The notes below the pieces were generated by a model that ran no database searches, was not told the DNA's origin, and worked only from the letters and a program-made list of their open reading frames with translations. From Diplocarpon mali (Eukaryota; Ascomycota; Leotiomycetes; Helotiales; Drepanopezizaceae), in assembly GCA_024741835.1 (NCBI GenBank), contig JAENRP010000009.1, positions 124,001 through 188,000 on the forward strand: a stretch of 64,000 bases of DNA, in the 5' to 3' direction. Within the stretch, counting starts at the first letter, position 1. The number at the start of each line of letters is the position of its first letter. Of the stretch, positions 42,173-53,486 are shown piece by piece. The translations under genes and the position numbers were made by a program.

Positions 42173-43448
42173 GCCTGGTACTGTATCGCGGAGGGAGCAG
42201 AGAGTAGACGATACGTATGAAAACGGGCTTTCTGACAGCTGCTAGCGAGTAAACATCGATTGGTCTGTGCATGGCGTTCAGGTGACCTGTTAGGCGTTGG
42301 GCCGAAAATGTACTTGGATGGGTCTACTTGCAGATGAGTCGATGCATTTCCAGCCTCTATAAAAACGTCGAGAGCATCGAAATAGCAGATGTGAAATGCG
42401 ACTTCGTTTCTTCCGGAACTCCCTGATGTCAACAATCGCGATCCAGAAAGTCCAAAGTCTCTTGATAACTCTGTATGCACAAATCAGTATTACTACGCAG
42501 AGGACGATAGAAAGTTGGCAGATGTTGTACAATATGAGGAACTCAACACGCGTATAGTATATTATTGCCCCTTGGGCATAGCGTTTCTGTCGGTTGATGG
42601 GGATACAGAGATGCACGGTTAGAAAAAGGGGAATGCATAACAATATATATCCACAACATCACGTGAGCTCCACAGTGATTTCCAAGTAACCAGCAAGAGT
42701 CGTCTGCACACTAATTAATCTATGGGATGATTTATACACAAGTCTTGATATCAAGCCCATCCGCTTGTCGCCCGTCCCTTTCTCGAAACTCCTCTATTTT
42801 TGGCATGTAATTGCAGATGCAACCTCCACGTGAGGCTTCTCCGGAGCCCCATACCACACAACGGGGAACGATTACCGGTCTGGGCCCTGGCTGTAATGCT
42901 GTCTATCATGGCCAGTCTCTGAAGAGTAAGTCGCGAATCAGTTCGAGGGATCGAAGTATAAATCGACGATTCGCGTGTCGAGAGCACGTCGTGACTTGCA
43001 GATGTCTAGAAGTCTGGCAGAGAGAGGTCCTGCTGACATCTCATCGAAAATCGCTCGTGCTCCTCGTTGGTGTATTTACGTTTTTGCGTCATATTTGAGC
43101 ATACTTCGTCCTAGGCGGTTCTCTCGAGCCGTGCCTCGTTCTCCGTGGCGTGATTGACGGTCAGGAGGGGGCTTAGGCGAGAGGGAGAGCTGAGTACTCG
43201 AGTACCTACTGGCTAGAAGTTTGGTATTTTATCTGATTGCAAGCGGGAACTTATGCATTCAAACCGCTCGGATGACGTTCAGGTTGGAGAGACATTGTGA
43301 GAGAGGATGATACTGCGAATCAGATCGCAATTATGTCTTGAGGCAGTTTGCAGATCATGATGAGAGCCATGGCCCAACCCAACACTGTCCCGGAGGCCTC
43401 TCGTTAACGCATCTATATCCCGAACAGAAAGAAGCGCCGTGAAAAGTT
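42173..43448. other. Intergenic spacer with a candidate small spliced ORF
   Basis: Convergent with the NCS1 gene. Apart from the candidate ORF at 42817-43009 (listed separately) I see no gene. Runs of AT-rich sequence around 42540-42740. Confidence 0.5.
42817..43009 (+). CDS. Candidate 38-aa spliced small ORF, unknown
   Basis: ATG at 42817 opens 36 codons (MQPPREASPEPHTTQRG, then TITGLGPGCNAVYHGQSLK). A strong donor gtaagt at 42926, a cgtgac branch and ttgcag acceptor at 43001 define a 76-bp intron, after which the frame ends at once (NV, stop at 43007). The splice signals are better than expected by chance, and the peptide has a Gly-rich centre. The ATG is itself preceded by ttgcag, so there may be an upstream exon. 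No family recognised. Could be a small protein or a spliced non-coding RNA. Confidence 0.3.
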
Positions 43449-45550
43449 CTAAGCCTCCATGCTTCTCTTGCGAAAATTCTCTACGTCGGGGTCGCTACCA
43501 CTGCCAACATAAGTATCATAAGCAACCTGCACGTCGTCCATCCGATCCCCAACCTCCATCCACGACTCACTAACCGCCGGGACGGGAAAAGCTTTGCACA
43601 GCGCCCAATAGCAGCCACCGGCAACGAGGAACCCCGCGAAGAAATTGAACCTGTAGATATACTCCGCACCAATCGGCACATCTTTCCCTATAGCCCCTAC
43701 GAAACCGACGATATTGGGCAGGATGCCCGCGACATATGCTGCGTAGCCACGCCAGTGGAATCCGGCGGTGAAGTAGTAGGGACTGGTATCTCTGGCAGAG
43801 TAGAGGTCTCTGACTTGCAGATAGCCTTTACGGACGAAGTAATAATCGATGATGATTACTCCGGCGATAGAGGATAGGAATACCGAGTAGGCGGAGAGGT
43901 AGGTGGTGAAGTTGTTCGCAGTGGATAGTAGATTCCAAGGACGCATGACTAGGCCGACGAGGGCGCAGATGTAACCGCCGCGGCGGATGTTCAGGTAGCG
44001 AGGGATTAAGGCGGTCATGTCTGTCCCAGCCGAGACGGAGTTGGCCGCGATGTTAGTACCCAGCTGAGCGAGTGCGAAAGCTGTGGCGATGACGAACACA
44101 CCGGCGCGGTTGCCTGGAGAACCTTCGTTGAGAAAGGAGTGCAGGAGGTCGAGGGGGTTCCAGATGGCATCTCCTTTGAAGATGACGGTTGAGGAAGAGG
44201 AGACAATTATACCGATGAAGGATGTCACCCCGAAACCACAAGGGATGGTGATGAGCTGAGACCAAAGGGCATCCTTGGGCTTGCGTGCGAAGCGGGCGAA
44301 GTCGGGATCATTCTATACCGTCAGATTTTGTCAAGATGCTTGGAAGATAGGAGACGTACGACAATGAGAGTAGCAAAGTTGGCCAAGGCGGACATGATAC
44401 CTATAACCATTCCCCAAGCTAGCTTTGAGCCAGAAGAGGTCGCGGGTTGGTGAACAATCGGCCCAAGCCCGTGGGCTCTCACGACGGCCCAGATAAAGAA
44501 TGACATTCCTGCAACTGGCACAGCGTAGGCCTTGATAGTAAACAAGTGTCTAATCTGATGTACCGGGAACCAGAGAGCAGGCAGGGAAATCAACCAGAAG
44601 ATGAAGAAAGCGACAAAATCCCTAGTGGTGGTTCCCGATCCAGGAATACCATTGTGGATATTCTCGAAAGAAGGCCAGATGGAGGAGATCATGAGGCGGA
44701 TGCAGTTGCCTCCAATCCATGTTTGGACACCGTACCAGATACACGCCCTTCCACGAAGTTAACTCTGATCGCTTCCAGATTCGTGGCTTTCGTGTATGCG
44801 ATCCCGAATCATGATTACAAGATATATCTGAGGATCAGGATCTGAGGACATACATAGCAGCCCTGTTGAAGACGGGCCAGAGAGCACCCCAGATTCCAAA
44901 CGAGGAGCGGGCAACAACGGGGAAGGAGATGTGGTAGGTAGCTCCAATGCGACCGGTCATGCCGACGAAGCAAGCAGCAATCGTGTAGCCCAGCCAGACG
45001 CAAATCCAGGACTGCCACCATGAGAGGCCGCTTGCGCTGATCATACTGGAAGAAATCATCCATGTGTTCTGTGGGCAGTGTCAGTATCCTTTCCTGCGGC
45101 CAGAGTCCTGTAGTCCAAACTCACGATATTGAACGAATCGGCCACCCAGAAACCCACGAAGTTCCAAGGACCCCATTGTCTGCGTTCCAGCTCGACAGGT
45201 TTCAAATCGTGGTTATGCAACATCAGCTGGCCGTTCGTCAAGCCCGGCTCACTCTCGACAGCCAGCTTGTCAGCCCAAGAAGCCAGCTTCGTCCCACGGA
45301 ATTTCCCCATCACGAAATCGAGAAATGCATGTTCGTCTGGAGAATGGTACGAGATCGAACTCCGGAGAACAGATGCGATACCAAATGCAGAGTCTGGAGT
45401 GCTGGTACTACGTCTGGACCGCTCTGCTAGCTTTGATGGGCCGGATCCTGACAGTAGAGGCTCATTTTCCTCGGCCGAGACGCTGCTACCTGTTGACGAT
45501 GCTCGACGGCAGCTCTCAAGTTCGGTTCTTCCAATATGAGAGGGAGACAT
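43449..45550 (-). CDS. NCS1-family nucleobase permease (Fur-type: uracil/allantoin/uridine)
   Basis: Exons 45550-45125, 45068-44854, 44747-44360 and 44312-43449 give 630 aa. Members import uracil, uridine, allantoin or uric acid with protons at the plasma membrane. The 120-residue N-tail is Ser-rich, then [20 protein letters not shown] precedes TM1 ([20 protein letters not shown]). NCS1 signatures follow: [62 protein letters not shown] and [20 protein letters not shown]. About twelve hydrophobic helices are visible. Splices are supported by conserved joins (SFNI/NTWM; AAM/ACIWYG; ATLIV/NDPDF). Substrate cannot be settled; the Fur branch is favoured by the N-terminal HDLKPVE motif. It borders a 6-kb gene desert. 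Confidence 0.9.
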
Positions 45551-48500
45551 TGTGGCAGATGCGTTGATCCAAAAAAGATATCCGCGCCATCAGCGGAGAA
45601 GTCGTTGCAAACCCTTGACTTTGATAGAAGAAACGGACCCGCCCATGCATCGGCTCACCTGAAAACCCATGGCTCCCAGGTCTTATCAGCTGCGTTGTCC
45701 TATCGGGGGATGGCTCACGACCAAGAATAGCTTATAGTACCCTCGTGGTCAGATGTCACAAGAGAAAGGATGGTTTCCGAGGTCTGGGAAGATCTGGATG
45801 CCGGTTGATAGAAGCATATGGCTGTGGTATACTGCTACCCACGTCGCTCGTAGAGTGGGATCCGATGGGGCTAGTATATACAGCGCTCTTCCAAACCAGC
45901 GCAACTCCGAAAACCCAGGTTCGCGCGCCGACACAGCATTTATACAGGATCTTACTCAAACTCCGACGTCTGCTACATTTTCTCAAGATAAAGCTGCAAT
46001 CTTCGAAGCGTTTTACCACCTGCCTGCAAAGCAGTAGAATCTCTGGGCTGAAAGAATCGGTACTGCTCATTTACTACTTCTCTGATCTTTACTTTGAACA
46101 TTAGCATTACTAGTTTCCACATCAGAGCTTCCGAGACAGGAAATCCGGGAGGAAAAACTTTAGCCTTTTACTCTCAATATCATGTTTCGCTTGGTATACT
46201 GAGCACGATTAAAATTTATTTTATCTCTGCAAAAATAGCATTCAAATATGGTATTCAAACCCTTGTAATGTCCTTTATCAATCTACACAGCCATTCCACC
46301 CCATGTCACGGCTAATTCTACCTTGTCCCAGGCCACACAAAACACCTCGTTAGCTGTGCAAGCGGGGCTTTTCCGTGGGTTGGCAAGGCTGAATATACTT
46401 TCACATGGTATTTGTACGGCCTGCAACGAAGTAGCACGTTTGTTTTCAAATCAGAGGCCAAATCAACAACTCAAGTAGCACTATATCGGTAGTAGCACTA
46501 GTTATAATACGCTGGGCAAAAGTTGGTGTGATCTTTTACCACCCCATCTGCGCCAGCGGCTGTCTGATTATTGGCCTCGGCATTGCCTCCCCCTAGTCCC
46601 ACGCAACCAACCACCCCCAGGCTGACGACTCGGCTGCGAGAGGATGATCAAAGAGATTACTTAGTAGAACAACCAAAAGGCTGATCATGGGTGACACGGG
46701 ATCAGAGGTCACAAGTGAGAACCCCTGTGTTCGTGTGACCCGTAGGCGTGATGAGAAAGTCATCTCATTCCTCGGGGCCCGTTTAGCACGTATCTATAAT
46801 GATGAAGGGGAAATGGGTGACAAGGAATCCGTGTTCAGGGTCTGGCAATTAATAATTGGAAATGGGTTTGACAGCCGGTGCGCCTCCTCTTCAGCTCAGG
46901 GTCTGCTAAGAACCGGCTATGACCTTGTATACAAGGTAGATGGAACAGAGCTCCAATCGGCCGAATGCCTCGAATGCCTCGAACACTTGGATGCGCCTGC
47001 CGGATTACTGCATGGAAGCCGCTCTTACGGAGATCTCTCCTGAGTAGGGGAATTCCAACACCAGAGTAAGACGCTTGACGACTGTTTATACCTGAGTTTA
47101 CATACCATGGGGAATCAAGAGCATCCAAGACTTAGTAAGCGCCTATACTTCGCGCCCCCCATCTGGGTTACCTAATGACTTTTTGGCGGTGGCAAAGGCG
47201 GATAGGCCAATATTCAAACCGGGGGAGAGCAATGTACTTCGTGTGACAAACGTACAACAGACACGAGTTATAGTATTGAAGTATTTCTCTAATATGCTAC
47301 TTGGTTAAGCTAAGCGTCCTACCCTCCCTCCTCGCCTCTCATTCTTTTCCCCGTACCCCTACCCCCTTTATCAAGAAGCCATAATACCTGCCCGCGATAC
47401 TCCTGTGTAGGTAACGACTTCTGACAATAAAGCGATTTAACCACACTAACACGTACTTTGATAAACCGCTGGTTTTGCAACCTCGTGGTTTATCACGTTT
47501 GAGCTTTGGGTGTCCAACTACTACTTCCTCGCCGGCCAAATGAGCACCGCATGAAAGTAGATCTACCCTTACGAACATATTCTACTGGGTACTATGTATA
47601 CCATCTTTTGGGAGTCCGCTAATGTGGAGTTTGTTTCGCCTGTGAGGAAGTCGATGTTAACTACCGGAAGTATTATCAAACGTAGGAAATCGTAGCACCT
47701 TATGTCAAGCTGACACAATCCATGCTGGCAGCCAGTCACCGCTCTCCCTGCCATTATCTCCCTACTCCGTCGTGCCTGGGGTGCACACCTCTTCAGATCC
47801 TAACAGGTTCACAACATTTCCTTACAAAAATAAAAATAAAAAAAAACCCCCCGTGCCCTACACAAGGCAGCGGCTGCGCTTGAGTAGTTGAGGCATGCGG
47901 TACATGATTCGACTCGACTCGAGGCGTAGAGATCCGGGCGCTCTCACCAGCCTCCGGATCAGCTTTGCTCCCAGTGGGACTGTCGAGGAGGGATCGGCTC
48001 TCTGGAGTTATACTTGACCTGGCCAAGGCCCTACTATGGGAGACGGCTCAAACCTGTCCGCGGTATCTCCTACGAACCTGCAGATTCCTTCAAAGCGTCT
48101 GCAGAGCCGAGATGAAGTCCTTTCGACAACGATGTAGTCAAAGCTCAAGTCAAATCAAGCTAGAAGTTTTCAGAAGCCTTGGAATTAAATACTATCATGC
48201 CTAGCTTTCCATAAATACCCTCTGCTTTCGACCTCCACCTGCGTACGCTAGAATTATTCAAATATATACCTACGACTTGGGGAAGGGCTAAATAGCAGAT
48301 TCAAAGGAGAAGAAGGTGGGTTCCAGCACGAGGAGAGGAAAGAGAGGAAAGGATATATTTCGAAACGTCACAGTAAAGTCAACGAGAAGGGTTCGGGTTA
48401 AATGGCCGCCGCCGACTAGCCAGATGCCTCCTAAGCAACTAAATACCGAGTCGCAATCGCGTACCGTGGATCCTCACACCCCGCTCGACGGGGGGAAGCA

Positions 48501-48746
48501 CTGGGTGGCATTCCACGACCGGGGAGAGGAGGAGACTGCGCCTGTTGGAATCGAGTTGCGGCAGCTCGCACGGCCCGGACATCGATTCTCGGACATTGGG
48601 GCGGGAAATACAAAGATAAAATGCAACGGGACTCGGTGTTTCAACGCTCCCAGGTTAGCGACGCACGGATCAGGGTGCGATGCTGTACATCCGGAGGCGC
48701 GGCGGTGAAGTGTTGTCCCCGGCCTTTTCAGTAGGGGAAACACTCC

Positions 48747-49146
48747 AGCTTGGAAATAAACCACTGTAATGAAGGATAGTAAAGAGAAATCACTTGCTAC
48801 AAGGTTAGAGTCTGTAGAATAAGCACCTTGATATTTCCTAAGTAGTATCTCCCTAGGCCTTGAAATTACCATCTAGTACGAAAGGGGCGCCTTAGTATAA
48901 GATATATATCTAACTACATAGACCTTTAGTATATCGGCTGCTCTAACTTGTAAATAAACCACTATAATAAAGAATAGCAAAGAGAAATCACTTGCTATAA
49001 GGTTAGAGTCTATAGAATAAGCACCTTGATATTTCTTATTAGTATCTCCCTAGGCCTTGAAACAACCATCCGGTACTACAGAGGCGCCTTGGTTGACACG
49101 GATACACACCTCACCGCGGTCCCTCTGGTATATCGGCCACCAGCCT
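48747..49146. repeat. Diverged tandem duplication, two copies of about 198 bp, RIP-like
   Basis: Copy 1 (about 48747-48944) and copy 2 (about 48945-49146) share blocks such as AATAAACCACT, GAGAAATCACTTGCTA, TAAGCACCTTGATATTTC and AGTATCTCCCTAGGCC. Differences are almost all transitions: ctgtaatgaagg versus ctataataaaga, gtctgtag versus gtctatag, and tagtataagatatatatct versus tggttgacacggatacaca. Both copies carry C-to-T or G-to-A relative to the other, as expected for repeat-induced point mutation acting on a duplication. The length is short for RIP, so an older duplicated element is possible. Confidence 0.8.
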
Positions 49147-49700
49147 CGTGGCTGTGCTCTGCTGACAGTTGGGAGTCATGGGTCACACACGGAATTGGTG
49201 AAAGCGAGCCAGATTTCCGATGTGACACCACATCGCCATGCTACGATGTCGCTGCTAAAGACGCGTCCCTCAGCCCGGTCATGCGTCGGGCCCCACCCAA
49301 CACGTCGCGGCCGTCAGCGCGTATGGATGTATTCTTTTTCGGGAACGCTTCCGGCCTCAAAAGCCCCGACTCCGACCCCTTGATCATTCTCCCACGAAGT
49401 GAGATTTGGAACGAGCGAGGTGGTGCCGCGGCGCTCTCTGCCTGCCGCGCATGCTCGCGGTTGCCACGCACCTGGCTACGCGCTCTCCGGCCAGGGCCTC
49501 CTTGCGACGGGTCCCTCGATCGAGAGATATCCGGCTTCTATGTTGCCAGTCACGTGCCAGGCCCGCGTCTCCTGGCATCGGGTGGCCGGTTCTCGGCCTC
49601 TGCGGGCACGGCGGTTGTCAGGTGACGGTCAGGCGGGTTCGCGGAGCATCTTCTCGGGCCAGACCATGGCGCGGTACTGCGCTTTGTTCATGTCCGGGAC

Positions 49701-49797
49701 TGTACTGTACTATACTCTACTCTACTCTACTATACTATTCTCTACTCTACCCTACTCTACCCTACCCTACCCTACCCTACTCTACTCTACTCTACTC
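49701..49797. repeat. CTACT/CTACC pentanucleotide microsatellite
   Basis: About 19 units of CTACT or CTACC with a few interruptions. It resembles no telomeric repeat (TTAGGG). Slippage-prone. Confidence 0.9.
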
Positions 49798-51322
49798 CCG
49801 ATCGCAATAATGGCGCGCGAATGGCGCCGGCGCAGCAGAAGCTCCCGTCCAGCGTCCAGGGACAACCTTTCTCCCCCGCCGAAAGTGGACCGCTGTCCCC
49901 CAGCACGAGAACTCGCTTCCTCTCGCCCCGTCAGACGGTGTCCGAAGGTTTCCTACGGGAGTACCTGGTCCTTCGTACTTCGTACTCCAGGGGGGGGGGG
50001 GTTCGATTCTCATCCAGCGACTGGGATGCCAGGAAATAAGACGAGAGGACGAGATTCTTGCTTGATCCCGTCCGCTGTAGCGCAGCGAGAACTGTGCTGT
50101 CTTGTCATGTCGGGATACCAGAGGGCGGATCACGAATCGAAGGTGCGGTGAAGGGCTGAGAAGCAAGGGGACGCGGCTACGGGGCCCTGGCTCGTCGAGG
50201 CGGTGCGACGGTGAGGTCGGTAGGTGTGTAGGTGTAGGTGCAGGTGTAGGTAGTTGGAAGAGTGGTAGATTGGCCGAGTGAGAGGGAGCTTGTTGGTGCT
50301 GGTGTTTCCTGAAGATCCCACCCTGTGCACCGCGGGGATTGCCTGCCAACGGCGGCACGGTAGGATGACTGCTCCCACCGGAGAGGGTTGTGTCGTAATG
50401 AAGCTGTCGCTCGAATCCATGGACGCCAATCTGGGGACGGGCTCGAGGCTGGGGACGAGGATGGCTTGACACCCGGCAGCCTTTCGAGGTTGGGGATTTG
50501 AGATACGCTGCGAACGAGGCCATGAACCGCTCCACGGTTCTGGATCCCTCTCCTCCCCCTTGATCGCACGGCACGACAATCTTGGTGCTATTCACAGAAC
50601 CCATAGTCGGTCCCGAGGGATGGTCTGGCACAGCACGGTCCGGTAGCTGCAAGTCGCCCGAAGCCCCCGTAACCCGATCATCGACGTCGAGGAGGGGGTG
50701 CCTGTTCGCGAAAGCGCCGGCCATGACTCTTTCTCCTGACTTGCTTCAGTACAAGCAGCGAAGCAATTGTCCTGCATGGTGACGGGTCCACCGAAAAGTT
50801 AATTCATCGTCGAGCCCCCCCCTGAGCTACAATACCCAATACGGAATTTCGTTGCGGCGTCGTAAACACCACATTAGTGTAGCAAGTCGTAGTTCCCAGG
50901 GAGGTCTGCACCACAGCACAATGGGCGTGCACGGTTAAGATATCCCTTCGCGGTGGTAGATGTCTGGCTTGCGACAAGCGACGCAAGAAAGTCGCGACAG
51001 AGTTCCTCCAGGAATACTCTGTGTAGTGCGGTGCTATCTATCCCAGCCGGCTGCCAATACTGTCATGGTAATGTGCACTCTGACTTCGCACCCAAGGCAA
51101 GATACACAGAGGTGAAGGAAGCTCCAGGAGAAGACTAAACTTCACACAGCCCGGTCATGACCACATAATACTGTACGCTGGTCGAAGGGCGTCTTGTAGC
51201 CCTGGGAATGTGCAAAGCCAGGGGGGGCAGTGTGCGAACCAAGGAGTACGAACACGCTGCAAACCAAGAGCCGGCGGGGTGAACTCTGTGATCCCCTCAA
51301 TTAAATGGGTTGTTGTTCGCTT

Positions 51323-51386
51323 GTCCGCTTGCCTGCTTGCCTGCTTGCCTGCTTGCCTGCTTGTCTGCTTGTCTGCTTGTCTGCTT
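51323..51386 (+). repeat. Octanucleotide repeat G(C/T)CTGCTT, eight units, in GS leader region
   Basis: One GTCCGCTT, four GCCTGCTT and three GTCTGCTT units in a row, 283 bp before the glutamine synthetase ATG. The pyrimidine-rich strand is the coding strand, as common in fungal 5' leaders. It may lie in the 5' UTR. Confidence 0.9.
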
Positions 51387-51668
51387 GTCCTGGTCAAATC
51401 GCCCTCCCTCCCTCTCACTCAGCAGTTCATCACCCACTCGAGACGTTCGCAGGCCAACCAGGTGCTTATTTCCTTATCGAGGCCTGTTCGGCTAAGACTC
51501 TCACCCCCCCTTCCCCTCCCCGTAGGCGTGCCGCTCCAGGTTCAAATACTCCCAGGCTCGCTCTTTTCTTCTTCCCCTCCCCACACAACACCACTTCTGT
51601 CGGTTGATCTTCTGCCTGCACCGACTCTGCCAAACTCCTACATTCCAACCTCAGCTCAATCCGCAATC

Positions 51669-53031
51669 ATGGCTTCCTCCACCACCGTCTCGTACGCTGC
51701 CAATGTGAGTCCATATTCGCCCCCTCCCCAACAGCCAGGCTGACGGTTGTGTAGCTCCTGAAGTACATGGCCCTAGACCAGAAGGGAAGTGCTATGGCAG
51801 AGTAAGTACTCGACGCATCTCCGCACGCTCTCACATCCTCACCTGCCTGACAGGTACATCTGGATTGATTCCACGGGGGGTGTTCGTTCCAAGTCAAAGG
51901 CAAGTAAACAAAGGCATTTTGCGCCGATGGCCACTCGGACTCGGGATACCTCTCGTCTAACTTCTCCGCAGACTCTCACCAGCGTGCCAGAGAGTGGGGA
52001 GTTCAAGGTCGAGGACCTCCCAGAATGGAACTTCGACGGCTCCTCGACCGGCCAAGCCCCCGGCGACAACTCCGATGTCTACCTACGCCCCGTCGCCATC
52101 TTCCCCGATCCGTTCCGCGGAGCCCCCAACATCTTGGTTATCACCGAGTGTTGGGATCCCGACGGAACACCAAACAAGTTCAACTACCGCCATGAGGCTG
52201 CGAAGCTCATGGAGGCCCACAAGTCGCACAAGCCTTGGTTTGGTCTCGAGCAGGAGTACACCCTTCTCGATCAACTGGACCGACCATACGGCTGGCCGCA
52301 GGGAGGGTTCCCAGGTCCGCAAGGTCCATACTACTGTGGCGTTGGTACCGGCAAGGTCTACTGCAGAGACATCGTCGAGGCTCACTACAAGGCTTGCTTG
52401 TTCGCCGGTGTGAAGATTTCGGGAACCAATGCCGAGGTTATGCCAGCTCAGTGGGAGTTCCAGGTTGGTCCTTGTGAGGGTATCGAGCGTGAGTGATTGC
52501 CATTCTCTGTTTCCGCCCACCTGCTCATTGACTTCAAGTGGGTGACCAACTCTGGCTCGCTCGTTTCCTCCTTCATCGCATCGCTGAGGAGTTCGGTGCC
52601 AAGATTACGCTCCACCCCAAGCCAATTCCTGGTGACTGGAACGGAGCGGGCCTCCACACCAACTTCTCCAGCGAGGAAATGCGCAAGCCTGGAGGTATGA
52701 AGCACATCGAAGCCGCCATCAAGAAGCTCGAGGGCCGCCACAAGGAGCACATTGCCGTGTACGGAGAGGACAACACCCTGCGCCTGACCGGCAAACACGA
52801 GACGGGTAGAATCGACTCGTTCACCTCCGGTATTGCCAACCGTGGCTGCTCCATCCGCATCCCCAGAGAATGTGGCCACAAGGGTTACGGGTACTTTGAG
52901 GACAGACGACCAGCTTCCAATGCCGATCCTTACCAGATTACGGGGATCATGATGGAGACGGTGAGTCTACTCTGGTCTTCATGCCGGTCTTCATGCTGAC
53001 ACGAGCCTAGGTTTTCGGTGCAGTCGAATAA
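51669..53031 (+). CDS. Glutamine synthetase
   Basis: Exons 51669-51704, 51755-51801, 51854-51899, 51972-52488, 52539-52960 and 53011-53031 give 362 aa, the usual eukaryotic type II length. It makes glutamine from glutamate, ammonia and ATP in the cytosol. Motifs: the beta-grasp start [59 protein letters not shown], the latch [48 protein letters not shown], the glutamate flap region and NRGCSIRIP, ending TVFGAVE. The third intron (51900-51971) begins GC (AAG|gcaagt) and is 72 bp, in frame and without a stop; keeping it would insert 24 residues after RSKSK. Nitrogen regulation (GATA factors) is expected for the family, but I did not pin down sites. An octanucleotide tract lies in the leader region. 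Confidence 0.96.
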
Positions 53032-53486
53032 ACCCGACATAATGAATAGGGGTGGGCTGGGACTTGTACAGATGGCGCAGTGATTCTAATTCCCCGGGGA
53101 AATTTCTTTTCTGCAAGCGATGCTTTTCTTCCACTTGGCAAGTATAAACGATGCTTCGTAAAGATGTGAAGGCGAATTCAATGAAATCTTTCTACACCGG
53201 CTTCGGATACATGGTTACGTGATGTGCACAGCTCTTCCAGGGAACATGCCGCAGAAAGACGAAAGCGCGTAAACAGGGCCATGTTGACCGTCCGATTGTG
53301 CTGCGGCCACTAAACTTGGATTCGGTCCCTGAATGTAGTTTATCGCAGCCTTGTTCCAACAATCAAGGGCAAATCACCTAGCCTTGCGGTTGATGACGTG
53401 CGGCAAGTCAGAGCTCCAACGTAACATTGAGCTCTGGAACATCATCTTGGAACGTCTGTCTCGACACCAAAGCTCGTCTTTCCATC
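53032..53486. other. Intergenic spacer
   Basis: These 455 bp hold the GS 3' UTR and the promoter of the next same-strand gene. Nothing else recognised. Confidence 0.5.

Larger units (their letters stand above)
45551..51668. other. 6.1-kb gene desert before glutamine synthetase
   Basis: No convincing gene. The left part (45.6-48.2 kb) is AT-rich; the right part (48.3-51.2 kb) is GC-richer. It contains a diverged 198-bp tandem duplication (48747-49146), a pentanucleotide tract (49701-49797), a 12-base G run (49990-50001) and an octanucleotide tract near the GS leader (51323-51386). Long frames at 49399-50151 (plus) and 49792-50724 (minus) overlap each other and the microsatellite and are rejected. 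The last kilobase must contain the GS promoter and leader. Confidence 0.55.

Noticed and set aside
46687..47043. 118-aa plus-strand frame with ATG
   Set aside because: No domain, no neighbouring signals; composition is like the surrounding desert.
49701..49797. Possible interstitial telomere repeat
   Set aside because: Units are CTACT/CTACC, not CCCTAA.
49990..50035. tRNA-like B box after the G run
   Set aside because: GGTTCGATTCT lacks a pairing T-stem and any tRNA body nearby.
49399..50724. Overlapping 250-aa plus and 310-aa minus frames
   Set aside because: They run through the pentanucleotide array and G run and show repeat-derived composition.
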